A DNA stretch of 16,796 bases from assembly GCA_020352575.1 (NCBI GenBank), contig CP070681.1:1413908-1430703 (forward strand), read 5' to 3'. How positions within the stretch are numbered: position 1 is the first letter of the stretch; every line of letters starts with the position of its first letter. The position numbers and the translations under genes were made by a program. The notes beneath the pieces are model-generated. The model searched no databases, was not told the DNA's origin, and worked only from the letters and a program-made list of their open reading frames with translations. This DNA is from Acidimicrobiia bacterium. GTDB lineage: Bacteria; Actinomycetota; Acidimicrobiia; Spongiisociales; JAENVV01. This document shows, one piece after another, positions 8,189 to 15,576 of this stretch.

Positions 8189-8625
8189 TCGGCCCGGTGC
8201 TCGGGGTGGATCCCGGCAGCCGTCGCATCGGGCTCGCGGTCTCAGACGCGCTTGGGATCTCGGCCCGTCCGCTCGCAGTGGTCGACGCAGGCGGGGACGC
8301 AGCCGAGGCCATCGGCACCCACGTGGAGGAACTCGGGGTGAAGGCAATCGTGGTTGGCCTGGCCGTGGGCCTCTCCGGCAGCGAGGGCGACAGTGCGAAG
8401 CGTGCGAGGGACCTGGCCGACCAGCTGGCGGCCGTCACCGGCCTCCCCGTCGAGTTCGCCGATGAGCGATTCTCGACCGCTCGCGCAGAGGAGCTGCTCC
8501 GCGATCGGGTGCGGGACCGCAGGGAGCGCCGCAAGCTCGTGGATGCGGCTGCCGCCGCCGTGATCCTCCAAGGATGGCTGGACGCCAAGGCCGCGCAAGA
8601 GCGGGGCAATCCGCGCTACCGGTAG
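8185..8625 (+). CDS. ruvX: RuvX/YqgF, putative pre-16S rRNA nuclease
   Basis: This 146-residue protein has the RNase H-like fold of the YqgF family, implicated in maturation of the 16S rRNA 5' end and earlier proposed to be a Holliday-junction resolvase. Visible motifs are GVDPGSRRIGLAVSD with acidic D9, DERFST (93-98; usually DERLTT or similar) and VDAAAAAVILQ with D120 near the C-terminus. The start is the ATG in the ATGA overlap with alaS, with purine-rich AGGAGG and GGGAGG sequences 11-19 nt upstream, so translation is probably coupled. It lies 45 nt before mltG. The family call is secure. Between the two proposed roles I favour rRNA processing, from family knowledge rather than from this sequence. 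Confidence 0.93.
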   Translation: MIGPVLGVDPGSRRIGLAVSDALGISARPLAVVDAGGDAAEAIGTHVEELGVKAIVVGLAVGLSGSEGDSAKRARDLADQLAAVTGLPVEFADERFSTARAEELLRDRVRDRRERRKLVDAAAAAVILQGWLDAKAAQERGNPRYR

Positions 8626-8670
8626 CCGGGATCACACCTGTTTGGCGTGGGGCCTGCGATCATCGCGTCC

Positions 8671-9699
8671 ATGCGCCCACTCGTCATCACCCTCTCCGTG
8701 CTGATCGTGCTCGGAGCGGGCTACATCGGCGCCGTGCGCCTGGCGGAATGGGGCTCGGGCCTCGCCCCGACCGACGTCGTCGAATCACCCGACATCGAGC
8801 CTGGGATCCCGGTCTCGGTCGAGATCGCGCCCGGATCGACGGCACGGGGCATCGCCGAGCAACTGGTCGGCGAGGGGGTCATCGCCAGCGCAGAGACGTT
8901 CGAGCTGGCCGTGCGTACCGCCGAGGCGGAGGCGGCACTCCAAGCAGGCACCTATGCCCTCGAGACCGGGATGACGGCCGAGGACGTCATCGCGATCCTC
9001 GTGGTCGGACCGGTGGAGCAGACGTTCTGGCTCACCGTCCCTGAGGGGCTCAGGGTCACGGAGATCCTGGAGCGGGTGTCGTCGGTGAGTGGCCTGGAGC
9101 GCGCCGAGTTGGAGGCAGCCCTGCTCGACGGTTCGGTGTCCTCGCCGTGGGTGGGGGAGGCCGACGCGCTCCAGGATTGGGAGGGAGTGCTCTTCCCGGA
9201 CACCTACGAGTTCCCGAGGGATGTGTCGCCGGCCGGCCTTCTCCAGTTGCTCGCCGACACGGCAGCGCGACGAGCAGCCGAGGTCGGGGCCGACGTGGCG
9301 TACGAGGACCTCATCGTGGCGTCCCTGATCGAGGCGGAGGCGAGCCTGGACGAGGACAGGCCGAAGATCGCCTCGGTCATCGGCAATCGGCTCGAAGCGG
9401 GGATGCCGTTGCAGATCGATGCCACCGTCCTCTACGCCCTTGGTGAACGAGGGATCGTGCTCACGCTCGATGACCTCGAGGTCGACTCACCGTGGAACAC
9501 GTACGTGATCGGGGGGCTCCCACCGACCCCGATCGGGGCCCCCGGGCTTGCGTCGATCGAAGCGGCGATGAATCCAGTCGAGTCGGACTGGATCTACTAC
9601 GTGCTGACGTCGAGCGATGGCGCACACTCCTTCACGGCCTCCTATGACGAGTTCCTGGCCTTCAAGCAGCAGGCCAAGGACGACGGCGTGATCCCATGA
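8671..9699 (+). CDS. mltG: Endolytic transglycosylase MltG (YceG-like)
   Basis: MltG is a membrane-anchored lytic transglycosylase that cuts nascent peptidoglycan strands and ends glycan elongation. The 342-residue protein begins with one membrane span (about residues 5-22) and then an extracytoplasmic part. It has a LysM-like N-terminal region, the VPEGLRVTEIL segment, a GVLFPDTYEFPRD segment, and the catalytic region SLIEAEASLDEDRPKIASV with a Glu pair (E221, E223) where the family's catalytic Glu lies. DSPWNTYVIGGLPPTPIGAPG and an HSFTASYDEF end complete the family signature. Many actinobacterial MltG have a longer cytosolic N-terminus than this one. The ATG at 8671 is preferred; a GTG at 8647 would add only eight residues. 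It overlaps aroE as ATGA. Confidence 0.93.
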   Translation: MRPLVITLSVLIVLGAGYIGAVRLAEWGSGLAPTDVVESPDIEPGIPVSVEIAPGSTARGIAEQLVGEGVIASAETFELAVRTAEAEAALQAGTYALETGMTAEDVIAILVVGPVEQTFWLTVPEGLRVTEILERVSSVSGLERAELEAALLDGSVSSPWVGEADALQDWEGVLFPDTYEFPRDVSPAGLLQLLADTAARRAAEVGADVAYEDLIVASLIEAEASLDEDRPKIASVIGNRLEAGMPLQIDATVLYALGERGIVLTLDDLEVDSPWNTYVIGGLPPTPIGAPGLASIEAAMNPVESDWIYYVLTSSDGAHSFTASYDEFLAFKQQAKDDGVIP

Positions 9700-10478
9700 T
9701 CGTCCGGCTGGCCGTCCTTGGTTCGCCCGTCGGCCATTCGCGCAGTCCGGCCATCCACTCTGCGGCAATGGCGGCAAAGGGGATCGAAGGCGTCTACACG
9801 TCCCAGGACGTCGACCGCGATGGCATGGCGACGATGGCCGATGCGGTGCGGTCCGGATACTTCCTTGGTGCGAGCATCACGATGCCCCACAAGGCGGTCG
9901 CCGCTCAACTCGCTGATGATGTGACAGAAACCGTGACCCGACTCGGGATCGCCAACACCTGGTGGGCCGAGGGAGGACGCCTGTGGGCCGATACCACCGA
10001 CGGCGCCGGTGTGAGATTCGCATGGGAGCGAGGAGGGATGCCCCCCGGGGGGGCCGTTCGCATCCTGGGTGCAGGAGGCGCCGCGGCAGCTGCAGCGCTC
10101 GAGTTGGCACGAACGCATGACGTTCGGGTCAGTGCCAGGCGGCGCGAAGCAGCCGAGGTGGTCGCCGCACGGATCGGCTGCGGCGTGGCCGAGTGGGGGA
10201 GCCCCTGCGACGGCGAGGCCGTGGTGAACGCGACGCCGATCGGCATGAGGGGTGAGATGCTCCCCGAGTGGGCACTCACCGGGACCGGGCTCCTCGACAT
10301 GGTGTACGCCGGGGGGGACAGCCCGGCAACGAGCGTGATCGCGGCTCGACGTCTGCCGGTGGCAACGGGTCTCGACATGCTCGTCGGGCAGGCGGTCCCT
10401 GCATTCGAACGGTGGTTCGGCGTGGCCGCACCGGTGGAGGTGATGCTCGCAGCGGCAAAGGACTCAAGCGCCCATTGA
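9696..10478 (+). CDS. aroE: Shikimate dehydrogenase
   Basis: AroE reduces 3-dehydroshikimate to shikimate with NADPH on the way to chorismate. The 260-residue protein shows the substrate site GSPVGHSRSP (9-18), catalytic Lys66 in SITMPHK, Asn87, catalytic Asp102 in TTDGAG, a Rossmann GAGGAA turn, NATPIGM and a C-terminal region with GLDMLVGQ. The length is slightly short but normal for the family. It is translationally coupled to mltG through ATGA. Its 3' end contains the -35 part of the putative sigma-28-type promoter of the pilus cluster. Two G7 tracts (10047-10053, the first preceded by C6, and 10311-10317) are spots prone to sequencing error, but the frame is intact through both. It ends the housekeeping block. 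Confidence 0.95.
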   Translation: MIVRLAVLGSPVGHSRSPAIHSAAMAAKGIEGVYTSQDVDRDGMATMADAVRSGYFLGASITMPHKAVAAQLADDVTETVTRLGIANTWWAEGGRLWADTTDGAGVRFAWERGGMPPGGAVRILGAGGAAAAAALELARTHDVRVSARRREAAEVVAARIGCGVAEWGSPCDGEAVVNATPIGMRGEMLPEWALTGTGLLDMVYAGGDSPATSVIAARRLPVATGLDMLVGQAVPAFERWFGVAAPVEVMLAAAKDSSAH

Positions 10479-10491
10479 CCCGAGCCGATGC
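10463..10491 (+). promoter_or_regulatory. Putative sigma-28 (FliA/WhiG-type) promoter of the pilus cluster
   Basis: CTCAAG (10463-10468), a 15-nt spacer, then GCCGATGC (10484-10491). The bacterial sigma-28 consensus is about TAAA-N15-GCCGATAA. The actinobacterial FliA form I recall has CTCA in the -35 and GCCGAA/T in the -10. A start about 6-8 nt past the -10 would give a short leader beginning just before the AGGAGG at 10503. An ATG inside the -10 (10488) is in frame with the downstream gene but would precede the expected transcription start. An identical CTCAAG-N15-GCCGA occurs before pilT. A chance match with the same spacing lies inside alaS, so this remains a candidate. Confidence 0.5.
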
Positions 10492-10502
10492 CCTCCTTGA
10501 AC

Positions 10503-10508
10503 AGGAGG
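10503..10508 (+). promoter_or_regulatory. Strong Shine-Dalgarno (AGGAGG) of the DUF4388 gene
   Basis: AGGAGG ends 9 nt before the ATG at 10518. It decides the start over the in-frame ATG at 10488, which lies upstream of this site and within the putative -10. Confidence 0.75.
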
Positions 10509-10517
10509 TATCGCTCA

Positions 10518-12260
10518 ATGGGACTGTCCGGGACGCTGGAGGCGTTCCCTCTCTCTGAAGTGCTTCGGCTACTCGGCCGTTCCGGCCAGACCGGCCGGCT
10601 CATGGCGCGTTCAGGGGAGAAGGAGATGCGCGCCTACCTGCAGGCCGGACGCCTCGTCGTTGCCTGGGCCGGGAGCGACGACGCCCTCGGCGAGGAACTC
10701 ATCGGTCGTGGACTCATCGACGACCCCGACTGGGAGGATGTCGCCTCCGGTGCCGTGGCCTGTGAGCAGGCCCTCCAGGATGGTGTTTCGGCGCTCGACT
10801 TCGACAAGGCCATCCTCGACATCACGATCGAAGGCCTCGCGAAGATGGTCGACGGTCGGGAAGGCACGTTCGCCTTCGAGGAGGGCGAGGTCAGCGACCT
10901 CCGACTGGAGACCGAGATCGAGCTCGATGCCGTGCTCGGGGGAGTCGAGGAACGCCTCACGACCTGGCGTCGACTCCGCCAGATCGTCCCCGACACCACC
11001 CGACCCGTCGAGTTCCTCCGCGTCACAGCCGGCCAAGAGGTGACCCTCTCGGATCGCGCGTGGAACCTCCTCGTGCAGGTGCTGCCCAGTGCCACTCTCG
11101 ACGACCTCATCGTCAGCTCCGGCAGGACGTCGACGGCCTTCGTCGAGGACCTCCTCGAACTCCTGACAAAGGACTTGGCGGCGATCGAGGGTTTCACGAA
11201 CCCAGACGAGGTCGATGCAGCCCTGCGTGAGGCGGAGGCCGAGGACGAACGAGGCGACGCGCCTTCCATCGTGCCCGATGATCCACTTGCGGGAGCCGGT
11301 CCAACCGGATGGGAGAACGAACTCGCCTCGATCGCTGCCCGAGAGGGCGACGAGGAGGTTGACGACGAGGGCCACGTCCCCCTACTCGAAGGTGAAGACG
11401 CCGACTTCCTCAACCATGCCAAGGAGGTCGATGGATTCGACTTCGGGCTCGTTGGGATCGATGTTGGCCCGGTGAAGGGGCGCAACCTGCTCGAGAAGGA
11501 CGACAGCTGGACGGGCATCCTCGGCGGCGAGTCGTCCACCGAGGCCGACACGGTTGGACCGGACGCAACCGAGTCCGAGGATTCCGAGGAAGAGTCATCC
11601 CCGGCCACCGTGATCGACCTGGGACTCGACGCTGACTCCCACGGCGACGACCTGTTGGGGTCCGTGCTCCACCGACTCGACGACGTCCTCACGGACGACG
11701 ATGAGGATGGGGGAGACCGCGACGACCAGGCCGCAGGGACCTCGTTGGTCGACCTCCCGGCGTTCGAGCCAGAGGCGATCGAGTCGCCCAATGGCTGGGA
11801 ACCGTTCCTCGAGGATGAGGAGTCCGAGGGCCCGGAGACCGTGGCCGACATGGACCATGTCCTGGTTGTCGACGACGCCGCCACCTATCTCGAACCGGTC
11901 GACGACCTGCAGGCAGAGGCCGATGAACTGCTCGCGGCAGTCGCCGCGCTCGAAGACGAGGAAGAGGAACCGACCGATGAGCTGGATGGGGTCGTCGACA
12001 TCTCCGACGAGGAGCCGATGCTCCTCGAGCGGGTCGCCGAGTTGCTCGACGACGTCGAGGAGGACCTCCCAAGCGTCGAGAAGTTCGTTCCGTATGATGC
12101 CCGCGTGGTCGAGGACGCCGAAGCAGTGGACGACGCCACGGGGAGCGCCGAGCCCGAGGAGCGCCATCCCGCGGACGATCCAGCGCCGGGGATGTCGAAC
12201 CTGCTCCGACGTCGGGCCCGAGGAGCGCTCGCCAAAGAGCTGCGATCGTTGAGCGACTGA
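10518..12260 (+). CDS. DUF4388 domain protein with long acidic tail, first gene of the pilus cluster
   Basis: The 580-residue protein opens with a DUF4388-type domain (about 1-125; GLSGTLEAFPLSEVLRLLG is its hallmark), a fold found in signalling and motility-linked proteins and often placed beside type IV pilus genes. Residues about 145-228 look like a winged-helix segment (a predicted helix, then AWNLLVQVL, TLDDLIVSS and a final helix pair). Residues about 229-557 are very rich in Asp and Glu and probably disordered. They are broken by hydrophobic islands near 307-335, 377-391, 410-433 and 501-530. The last 23 residues are basic (LLRRRARGALAKELR). No signal peptide or membrane span is seen, so it is cytosolic. 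It ends 1 nt before pilB, which has no ribosome site of its own, suggesting coupling. I infer a regulatory or scaffolding role in the pilus; this is not shown by the sequence. Confidence 0.85.
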   Translation: MGLSGTLEAFPLSEVLRLLGRSGQTGRLMARSGEKEMRAYLQAGRLVVAWAGSDDALGEELIGRGLIDDPDWEDVASGAVACEQALQDGVSALDFDKAILDITIEGLAKMVDGREGTFAFEEGEVSDLRLETEIELDAVLGGVEERLTTWRRLRQIVPDTTRPVEFLRVTAGQEVTLSDRAWNLLVQVLPSATLDDLIVSSGRTSTAFVEDLLELLTKDLAAIEGFTNPDEVDAALREAEAEDERGDAPSIVPDDPLAGAGPTGWENELASIAAREGDEEVDDEGHVPLLEGEDADFLNHAKEVDGFDFGLVGIDVGPVKGRNLLEKDDSWTGILGGESSTEADTVGPDATESEDSEEESSPATVIDLGLDADSHGDDLLGSVLHRLDDVLTDDDEDGGDRDDQAAGTSLVDLPAFEPEAIESPNGWEPFLEDEESEGPETVADMDHVLVVDDAATYLEPVDDLQAEADELLAAVAALEDEEEEPTDELDGVVDISDEEPMLLERVAELLDDVEEDLPSVEKFVPYDARVVEDAEAVDDATGSAEPEERHPADDPAPGMSNLLRRRARGALAKELRSLSD

Positions 12261-12261
12261 C

Positions 12262-13941
12262 ATGGCCGAAACGAGCGGGGAGCTGGGATCCCTCCTCATC
12301 GAGGAAGGGCTTCTCTCACTCGACCAGTTGTACGAGGCCACTGACGCCGCCGAAGAGGCCGGGCAACCGTTGGCGCGCTACCTCGTCGAGCACTCCGTCG
12401 TCCCGGAGCAGGCGCTGGTGGCCACCCTCGCCCGGTCGATCGGCTACGAGTTCGTCGACCTGACAGAGGTAGCCATCGACCCGAATGCGGTCGCCCTCGT
12501 CCCCGAGCCGCTGGCCCGCCGCTACGGCGCCATTCCGTTCGCCTTCCAGGGCGATCTGCTCCTCGTGGCCCTCGCTGACCCGGCCAATGTGCTGGCGCTC
12601 GACGACATACGAGCCCTCACCGGTCGCGAGGTGGTTATCCGGGTGGCGACCCGGAGCGACATCGATGGAGCGCTGCGGCGAGTGCGCTCGTTCGACGAGC
12701 AGGTCACGGAGTTCACGTCTGGCGACGACGAGCTCGAGGAGGAAGACCTCCATGCGGTCGAGGCAGCCTCCGAGGACGCCCCGATCGTCAAACTCGTCAA
12801 CATGCTCATCTCGAAGGCCGTGGGTGACCGCGCCTCCGACATCCACATCGAGCCCACCGACCGCGAGGTGCGCATCAGGTACCGGATCGATGGCGTGCTG
12901 CACGAGGTCATGCGCACACCCAAGAACACGCACGCAGCGACGATCTCCCGCCTCAAGATCATGTCGGACATCGATATCGCCGAGCGGCGCAAGCCACAGG
13001 ACGGCCGCATCTCGGTTCGACTCCCCGGCACCAAGGTGGACCTGCGTGTGTCGACCCTCCCCACGATCTACGGGGAGAAGGTCGTGATGCGGATCCTGGA
13101 CACCTCGACGGCCCTGCTCAACCTCTCAGACCTGGGCTTCGAGGAGGACACGCGGGCCAAGTACGAAGAGGCCTTCCGCAAGCCATACGGCACGATCCTC
13201 GTCACGGGTCCGACCGGATCCGGCAAGTCGACGACGCTGTACGCCACCCTCAACGTGCTGAACCAGCCGGACAGGAACATCATCACGATCGAGGACCCGG
13301 TCGAGTACCGCCTGGCCGGGATCAACCAGGTGCAGGTGAACCGCCGAGCCGGCCTCACGTTCGCGTCGGCACTGCGGTCCTTCCTCCGCCAGGACCCCGA
13401 CATCATGCTCGTTGGTGAGATCCGGGACCTCGAGACGGCGAACATCGCCATCGAATCGGCTCTCACAGGGCACATGGTCCTCTCCACACTCCACACGAAC
13501 ACGGCGGCCGCTGCCATCGCGCGGCTCACCGAGATGGGTGTCGAACCCTTCCTCATCTCCTCGGCGCTCGACGCCGTGCTGGCACAGCGCCTCGCCAGGC
13601 GGCTCTGCGAGAAGTGCAAGGAGCCCTATGACCCGACGCCGGAGTCACTGATCGACGTCGGGTGGTCGGAGCCGGAACTCGAAGAGAACGGCGTGCCGAA
13701 GCTGTATCGGGCCATCGGCTGCTCGTCATGCTCGGGCACCGGCTATCGGGGGCGACTCGCCGTCCACGAGCTCATGGTGGTCAGCGAAGAGATCGAACGG
13801 ATGACCGTCGAGCGGGCAACCGGCGACGACATCTCACGGAAGGCCGAGGCCCAGGGGATGCGAACGCTGCGGAGCGACGGCCTGAAGAAGGTGGAGCGCG
13901 GCCTGTCGTCGGTCGAAGAGATCCTTCGCGTGACGGTGTAG
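12262..13941 (+). CDS. pilB: Type IV pilus assembly ATPase PilB (GspE/PulE family)
   Basis: PilB is the cytoplasmic hexameric ATPase that drives pilus extension. The 559-residue protein has an N-terminal MshEN/T2SSE_N domain (about 7-140), a linker, then the GspE core. Visible are Walker A GPTGSGKS (316-323), the Asp box region TIEDPVEY, Walker B-type LVGEIRD (383-389), the His box around STLHTNTA, and the tetracysteine zinc site C449-x2-C452 and C487-x2-C490 typical of PilB/GspE but not PilT. In the MshEN part the first RLGxx..G..Q motif reads ELGSLLIEEGLL with Glu7 for Arg and no final Gln, and the second begins PLA. c-di-GMP binding is therefore uncertain. The start ATG lies 1 nt after the previous stop. 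It could be a type II secretion ATPase by sequence alone, but the pilT neighbour argues for a pilus. Confidence 0.95.
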   Translation: MAETSGELGSLLIEEGLLSLDQLYEATDAAEEAGQPLARYLVEHSVVPEQALVATLARSIGYEFVDLTEVAIDPNAVALVPEPLARRYGAIPFAFQGDLLLVALADPANVLALDDIRALTGREVVIRVATRSDIDGALRRVRSFDEQVTEFTSGDDELEEEDLHAVEAASEDAPIVKLVNMLISKAVGDRASDIHIEPTDREVRIRYRIDGVLHEVMRTPKNTHAATISRLKIMSDIDIAERRKPQDGRISVRLPGTKVDLRVSTLPTIYGEKVVMRILDTSTALLNLSDLGFEEDTRAKYEEAFRKPYGTILVTGPTGSGKSTTLYATLNVLNQPDRNIITIEDPVEYRLAGINQVQVNRRAGLTFASALRSFLRQDPDIMLVGEIRDLETANIAIESALTGHMVLSTLHTNTAAAAIARLTEMGVEPFLISSALDAVLAQRLARRLCEKCKEPYDPTPESLIDVGWSEPELEENGVPKLYRAIGCSSCSGTGYRGRLAVHELMVVSEEIERMTVERATGDDISRKAEAQGMRTLRSDGLKKVERGLSSVEEILRVTV

Positions 13942-13956
13942 GCAGCAAATGATTCG

Positions 13957-13985
13957 CTCAAGCACACCTGTCACGGCGCCGAACA
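13957..13985 (+). promoter_or_regulatory. Putative sigma-28 (FliA/WhiG-type) promoter before pilT
   Basis: CTCAAG (13957-13962), a 15-nt spacer, then GCCGAACA (13978-13985), in the 66-nt gap between pilB and pilT. Spacing and both boxes match the element before the DUF4388 gene. The -10 ends 22 nt before the pilT ATG (26 nt in the other case), again leaving a very short leader that begins around the Shine-Dalgarno. This would allow pilT and pilC to be transcribed apart from pilB. Confidence 0.5.
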
Positions 13986-13991
13986 TCGGGG

Positions 13992-13997
13992 AGGAGG
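13992..13997 (+). promoter_or_regulatory. Strong Shine-Dalgarno (AGGAGG) of pilT
   Basis: AGGAGG, within GGGGAGGAGG, ends 10 nt before the ATG at 14008. It supports this start, and hence the long N-terminal extension of PilT, as genuinely translated. Confidence 0.75.
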
Positions 13998-14007
13998 CCC
14001 TGAAGCC

Positions 14008-15564
14008 ATGAACCCATCACGCAAGTTCGGCGAGATGCTCGTCGATCGACATCTTCTCCAGAAAGACGACCTCGAGGTGCTCCTCATCGAGGAGCAGGAC
14101 TCGGGCGTGCCGTTCGCCCAACTCGTCGTCGAGCGCAGCCTTGTCCGCGAAGAGGACCTGCTCAGGGTGTTCGCCGAACGGGTGGGTCTCGACTTCGTGG
14201 AACTCGATGAGGTCATCTTTGCCCCCGACGTGGTCGTCCGATTGGACGCCGAGACGTGCCGACGACTGAACGTGGTTCCGATCGAGATGGTGGGGAACTC
14301 GCTCAAGGTCGCCTTCTCGGATCCGTTCGACTCCGAACTCCTCCAGGAGGTGGAGCGGAGTGCAGGGTGTCCCATCCGTCCGGCGCTGGCGCCAGGCGAC
14401 ATGATTGCCGCGGCGATCGATGGCATCTTCGGGCGTGAGAAGGTCGCCGTTCCCGGGGAGGACGGCGAGCCGGTCGAGGTGGAAGAGGTGGCTCCACAGG
14501 TCCACGTCAACCAACTCCTCCTCCTTCTCCTCGAGCACAAGGGATCCGACCTCCACCTCACCACGGGGAAGCATCCGACGATCCGCATCTTCGGCGAGCT
14601 CACCGAGCTCACGCAGTTCGACGAACTCACCCCCGCGGGGCTGCGGGAGATGCTCTACATGATCCTGACGGAGAAGCAGCGGGAACGCCTCGAGGAGGAC
14701 CTCGAACTCGACTTCTCGCACCCGGTACCCGGCTACGCCCGCTTCCGCGTGAATGTCTTCTTCCAGCGGGACTCGATCGGCGCCGTCTTCCGGGCGATCC
14801 CGGAGCAGGTCATGTCGCTCAATCAGCTGGGCCTACCGCCCGTCGTCGAGACACTTGCCGGCTACCCCCGGGGACTGATCCTCGTCACCGGCCCGACCGG
14901 CTCGGGTAAGTCGACGACCCTTGCATCGGTGGTGGACATCATCAACCAGACCCGGGCGTGCCACATCCTCACCATCGAAGACCCCATCGAGTTCGTCCAT
15001 ACGCACAAGAAGGCACTCGTGAACCAGCGCGAGGTCGGTGGCGACACGCACGGCTTCGGTCCGGCACTGAAACATGCGTTGCGCCAGGACCCCGACGTGA
15101 TCCTCGTGGGTGAGATGCGCGACCTGGAAACGATCCAGACCGCGCTGACCGCGGCCGAGACCGGGCACCTCGTGTTTGCCACCCTCCACACCCAGGACGC
15201 CCCGCAATCGATCGATCGCGTGGTCGACGTGTTCCCGGCACACCAGCAGGCGCAGGTCCGGGTCCAGTTGGCCGCGACCCTGCAGGCCGTGATCACCCAG
15301 CAGTTGCTTCCCCGAGCAGACGGTTCCGGTCGCGCAGTGGCAACGGAGGTCATGATCGCCACGCCTGCGGTGCGGAACCTCATTCGGGAAGCCAAGGCCC
15401 ACCAGATCCACACCGCAATGCAGGCCGGGGGGAAGTTCGGTATGCAGACGATGGATCAATCGCTCTCCATGCTCGTCAAGCACGGCCAGATCTCCTACGA
15501 CATGGCCGTTGAGCGGTGCTCGAACATCGAAGACCTGAAACGACTCCTCGGTCGGGTCGCCTAG
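14008..15564 (+). CDS. pilT: Type IV pilus retraction ATPase PilT with extra N-terminal MshEN-like domain
   Basis: PilT powers pilus retraction and twitching. The core (about 164-518) is typical: SDLHL near its start, Walker A GPTGSGKS (295-302), TIEDPIEF, VGEMRD (367-372), TLHTQDA, and the PilT-specific AVRNLIRE (454-461) followed by HQIHTAMQAGGKFGMQTMD. It lacks the PilB tetracysteine site. Ordinary PilT proteins are about 340-380 residues; this one has 518 because about 163 residues precede the core. That extension aligns by eye from end to end with the N-terminal MshEN domain of the adjacent PilB: KFGEMLVDRHLL against ELGSLLIEEGLL, then PFA.. against PLA.., then LDFVEL against YEFVDL. The Arg and Gln of the c-di-GMP motif are absent here too. 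It lies 66 nt after pilB, with its own putative promoter, and 12 nt before pilC. Confidence 0.95.
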   Translation: MNPSRKFGEMLVDRHLLQKDDLEVLLIEEQDSGVPFAQLVVERSLVREEDLLRVFAERVGLDFVELDEVIFAPDVVVRLDAETCRRLNVVPIEMVGNSLKVAFSDPFDSELLQEVERSAGCPIRPALAPGDMIAAAIDGIFGREKVAVPGEDGEPVEVEEVAPQVHVNQLLLLLLEHKGSDLHLTTGKHPTIRIFGELTELTQFDELTPAGLREMLYMILTEKQRERLEEDLELDFSHPVPGYARFRVNVFFQRDSIGAVFRAIPEQVMSLNQLGLPPVVETLAGYPRGLILVTGPTGSGKSTTLASVVDIINQTRACHILTIEDPIEFVHTHKKALVNQREVGGDTHGFGPALKHALRQDPDVILVGEMRDLETIQTALTAAETGHLVFATLHTQDAPQSIDRVVDVFPAHQQAQVRVQLAATLQAVITQQLLPRADGSGRAVATEVMIATPAVRNLIREAKAHQIHTAMQAGGKFGMQTMDQSLSMLVKHGQISYDMAVERCSNIEDLKRLLGRVA

Positions 15565-15566
15565 GG

Positions 15567-15572
15567 AGGAGG
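15567..15572 (+). promoter_or_regulatory. Shine-Dalgarno (AGGAGG) of pilC
   Basis: The purine run GGGAGGAGG after the pilT stop holds AGGAGG ending 4 nt, and an overlapping GGGAGG ending 7 nt, before the pilC ATG at 15577. It is one of three strong ribosome sites in the window, all in the pilus cluster. Confidence 0.65.
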
Positions 15573-15576
15573 ACTG

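Noticed and set aside
10041..10053. C6G7 tract in aroE (and another G7 at 10311-10317) as possible phase-variation sites
   Set aside because: The frame is intact, tracts of this length are expected in GC-rich DNA, and aroE is a poor candidate for phase variation; sequencing error is the main concern.
13942..14007. Possible terminator between pilB and pilT
   Set aside because: No GC-rich hairpin followed by a T-run is present; the gap is better explained by the promoter-like boxes and the pilT ribosome site.
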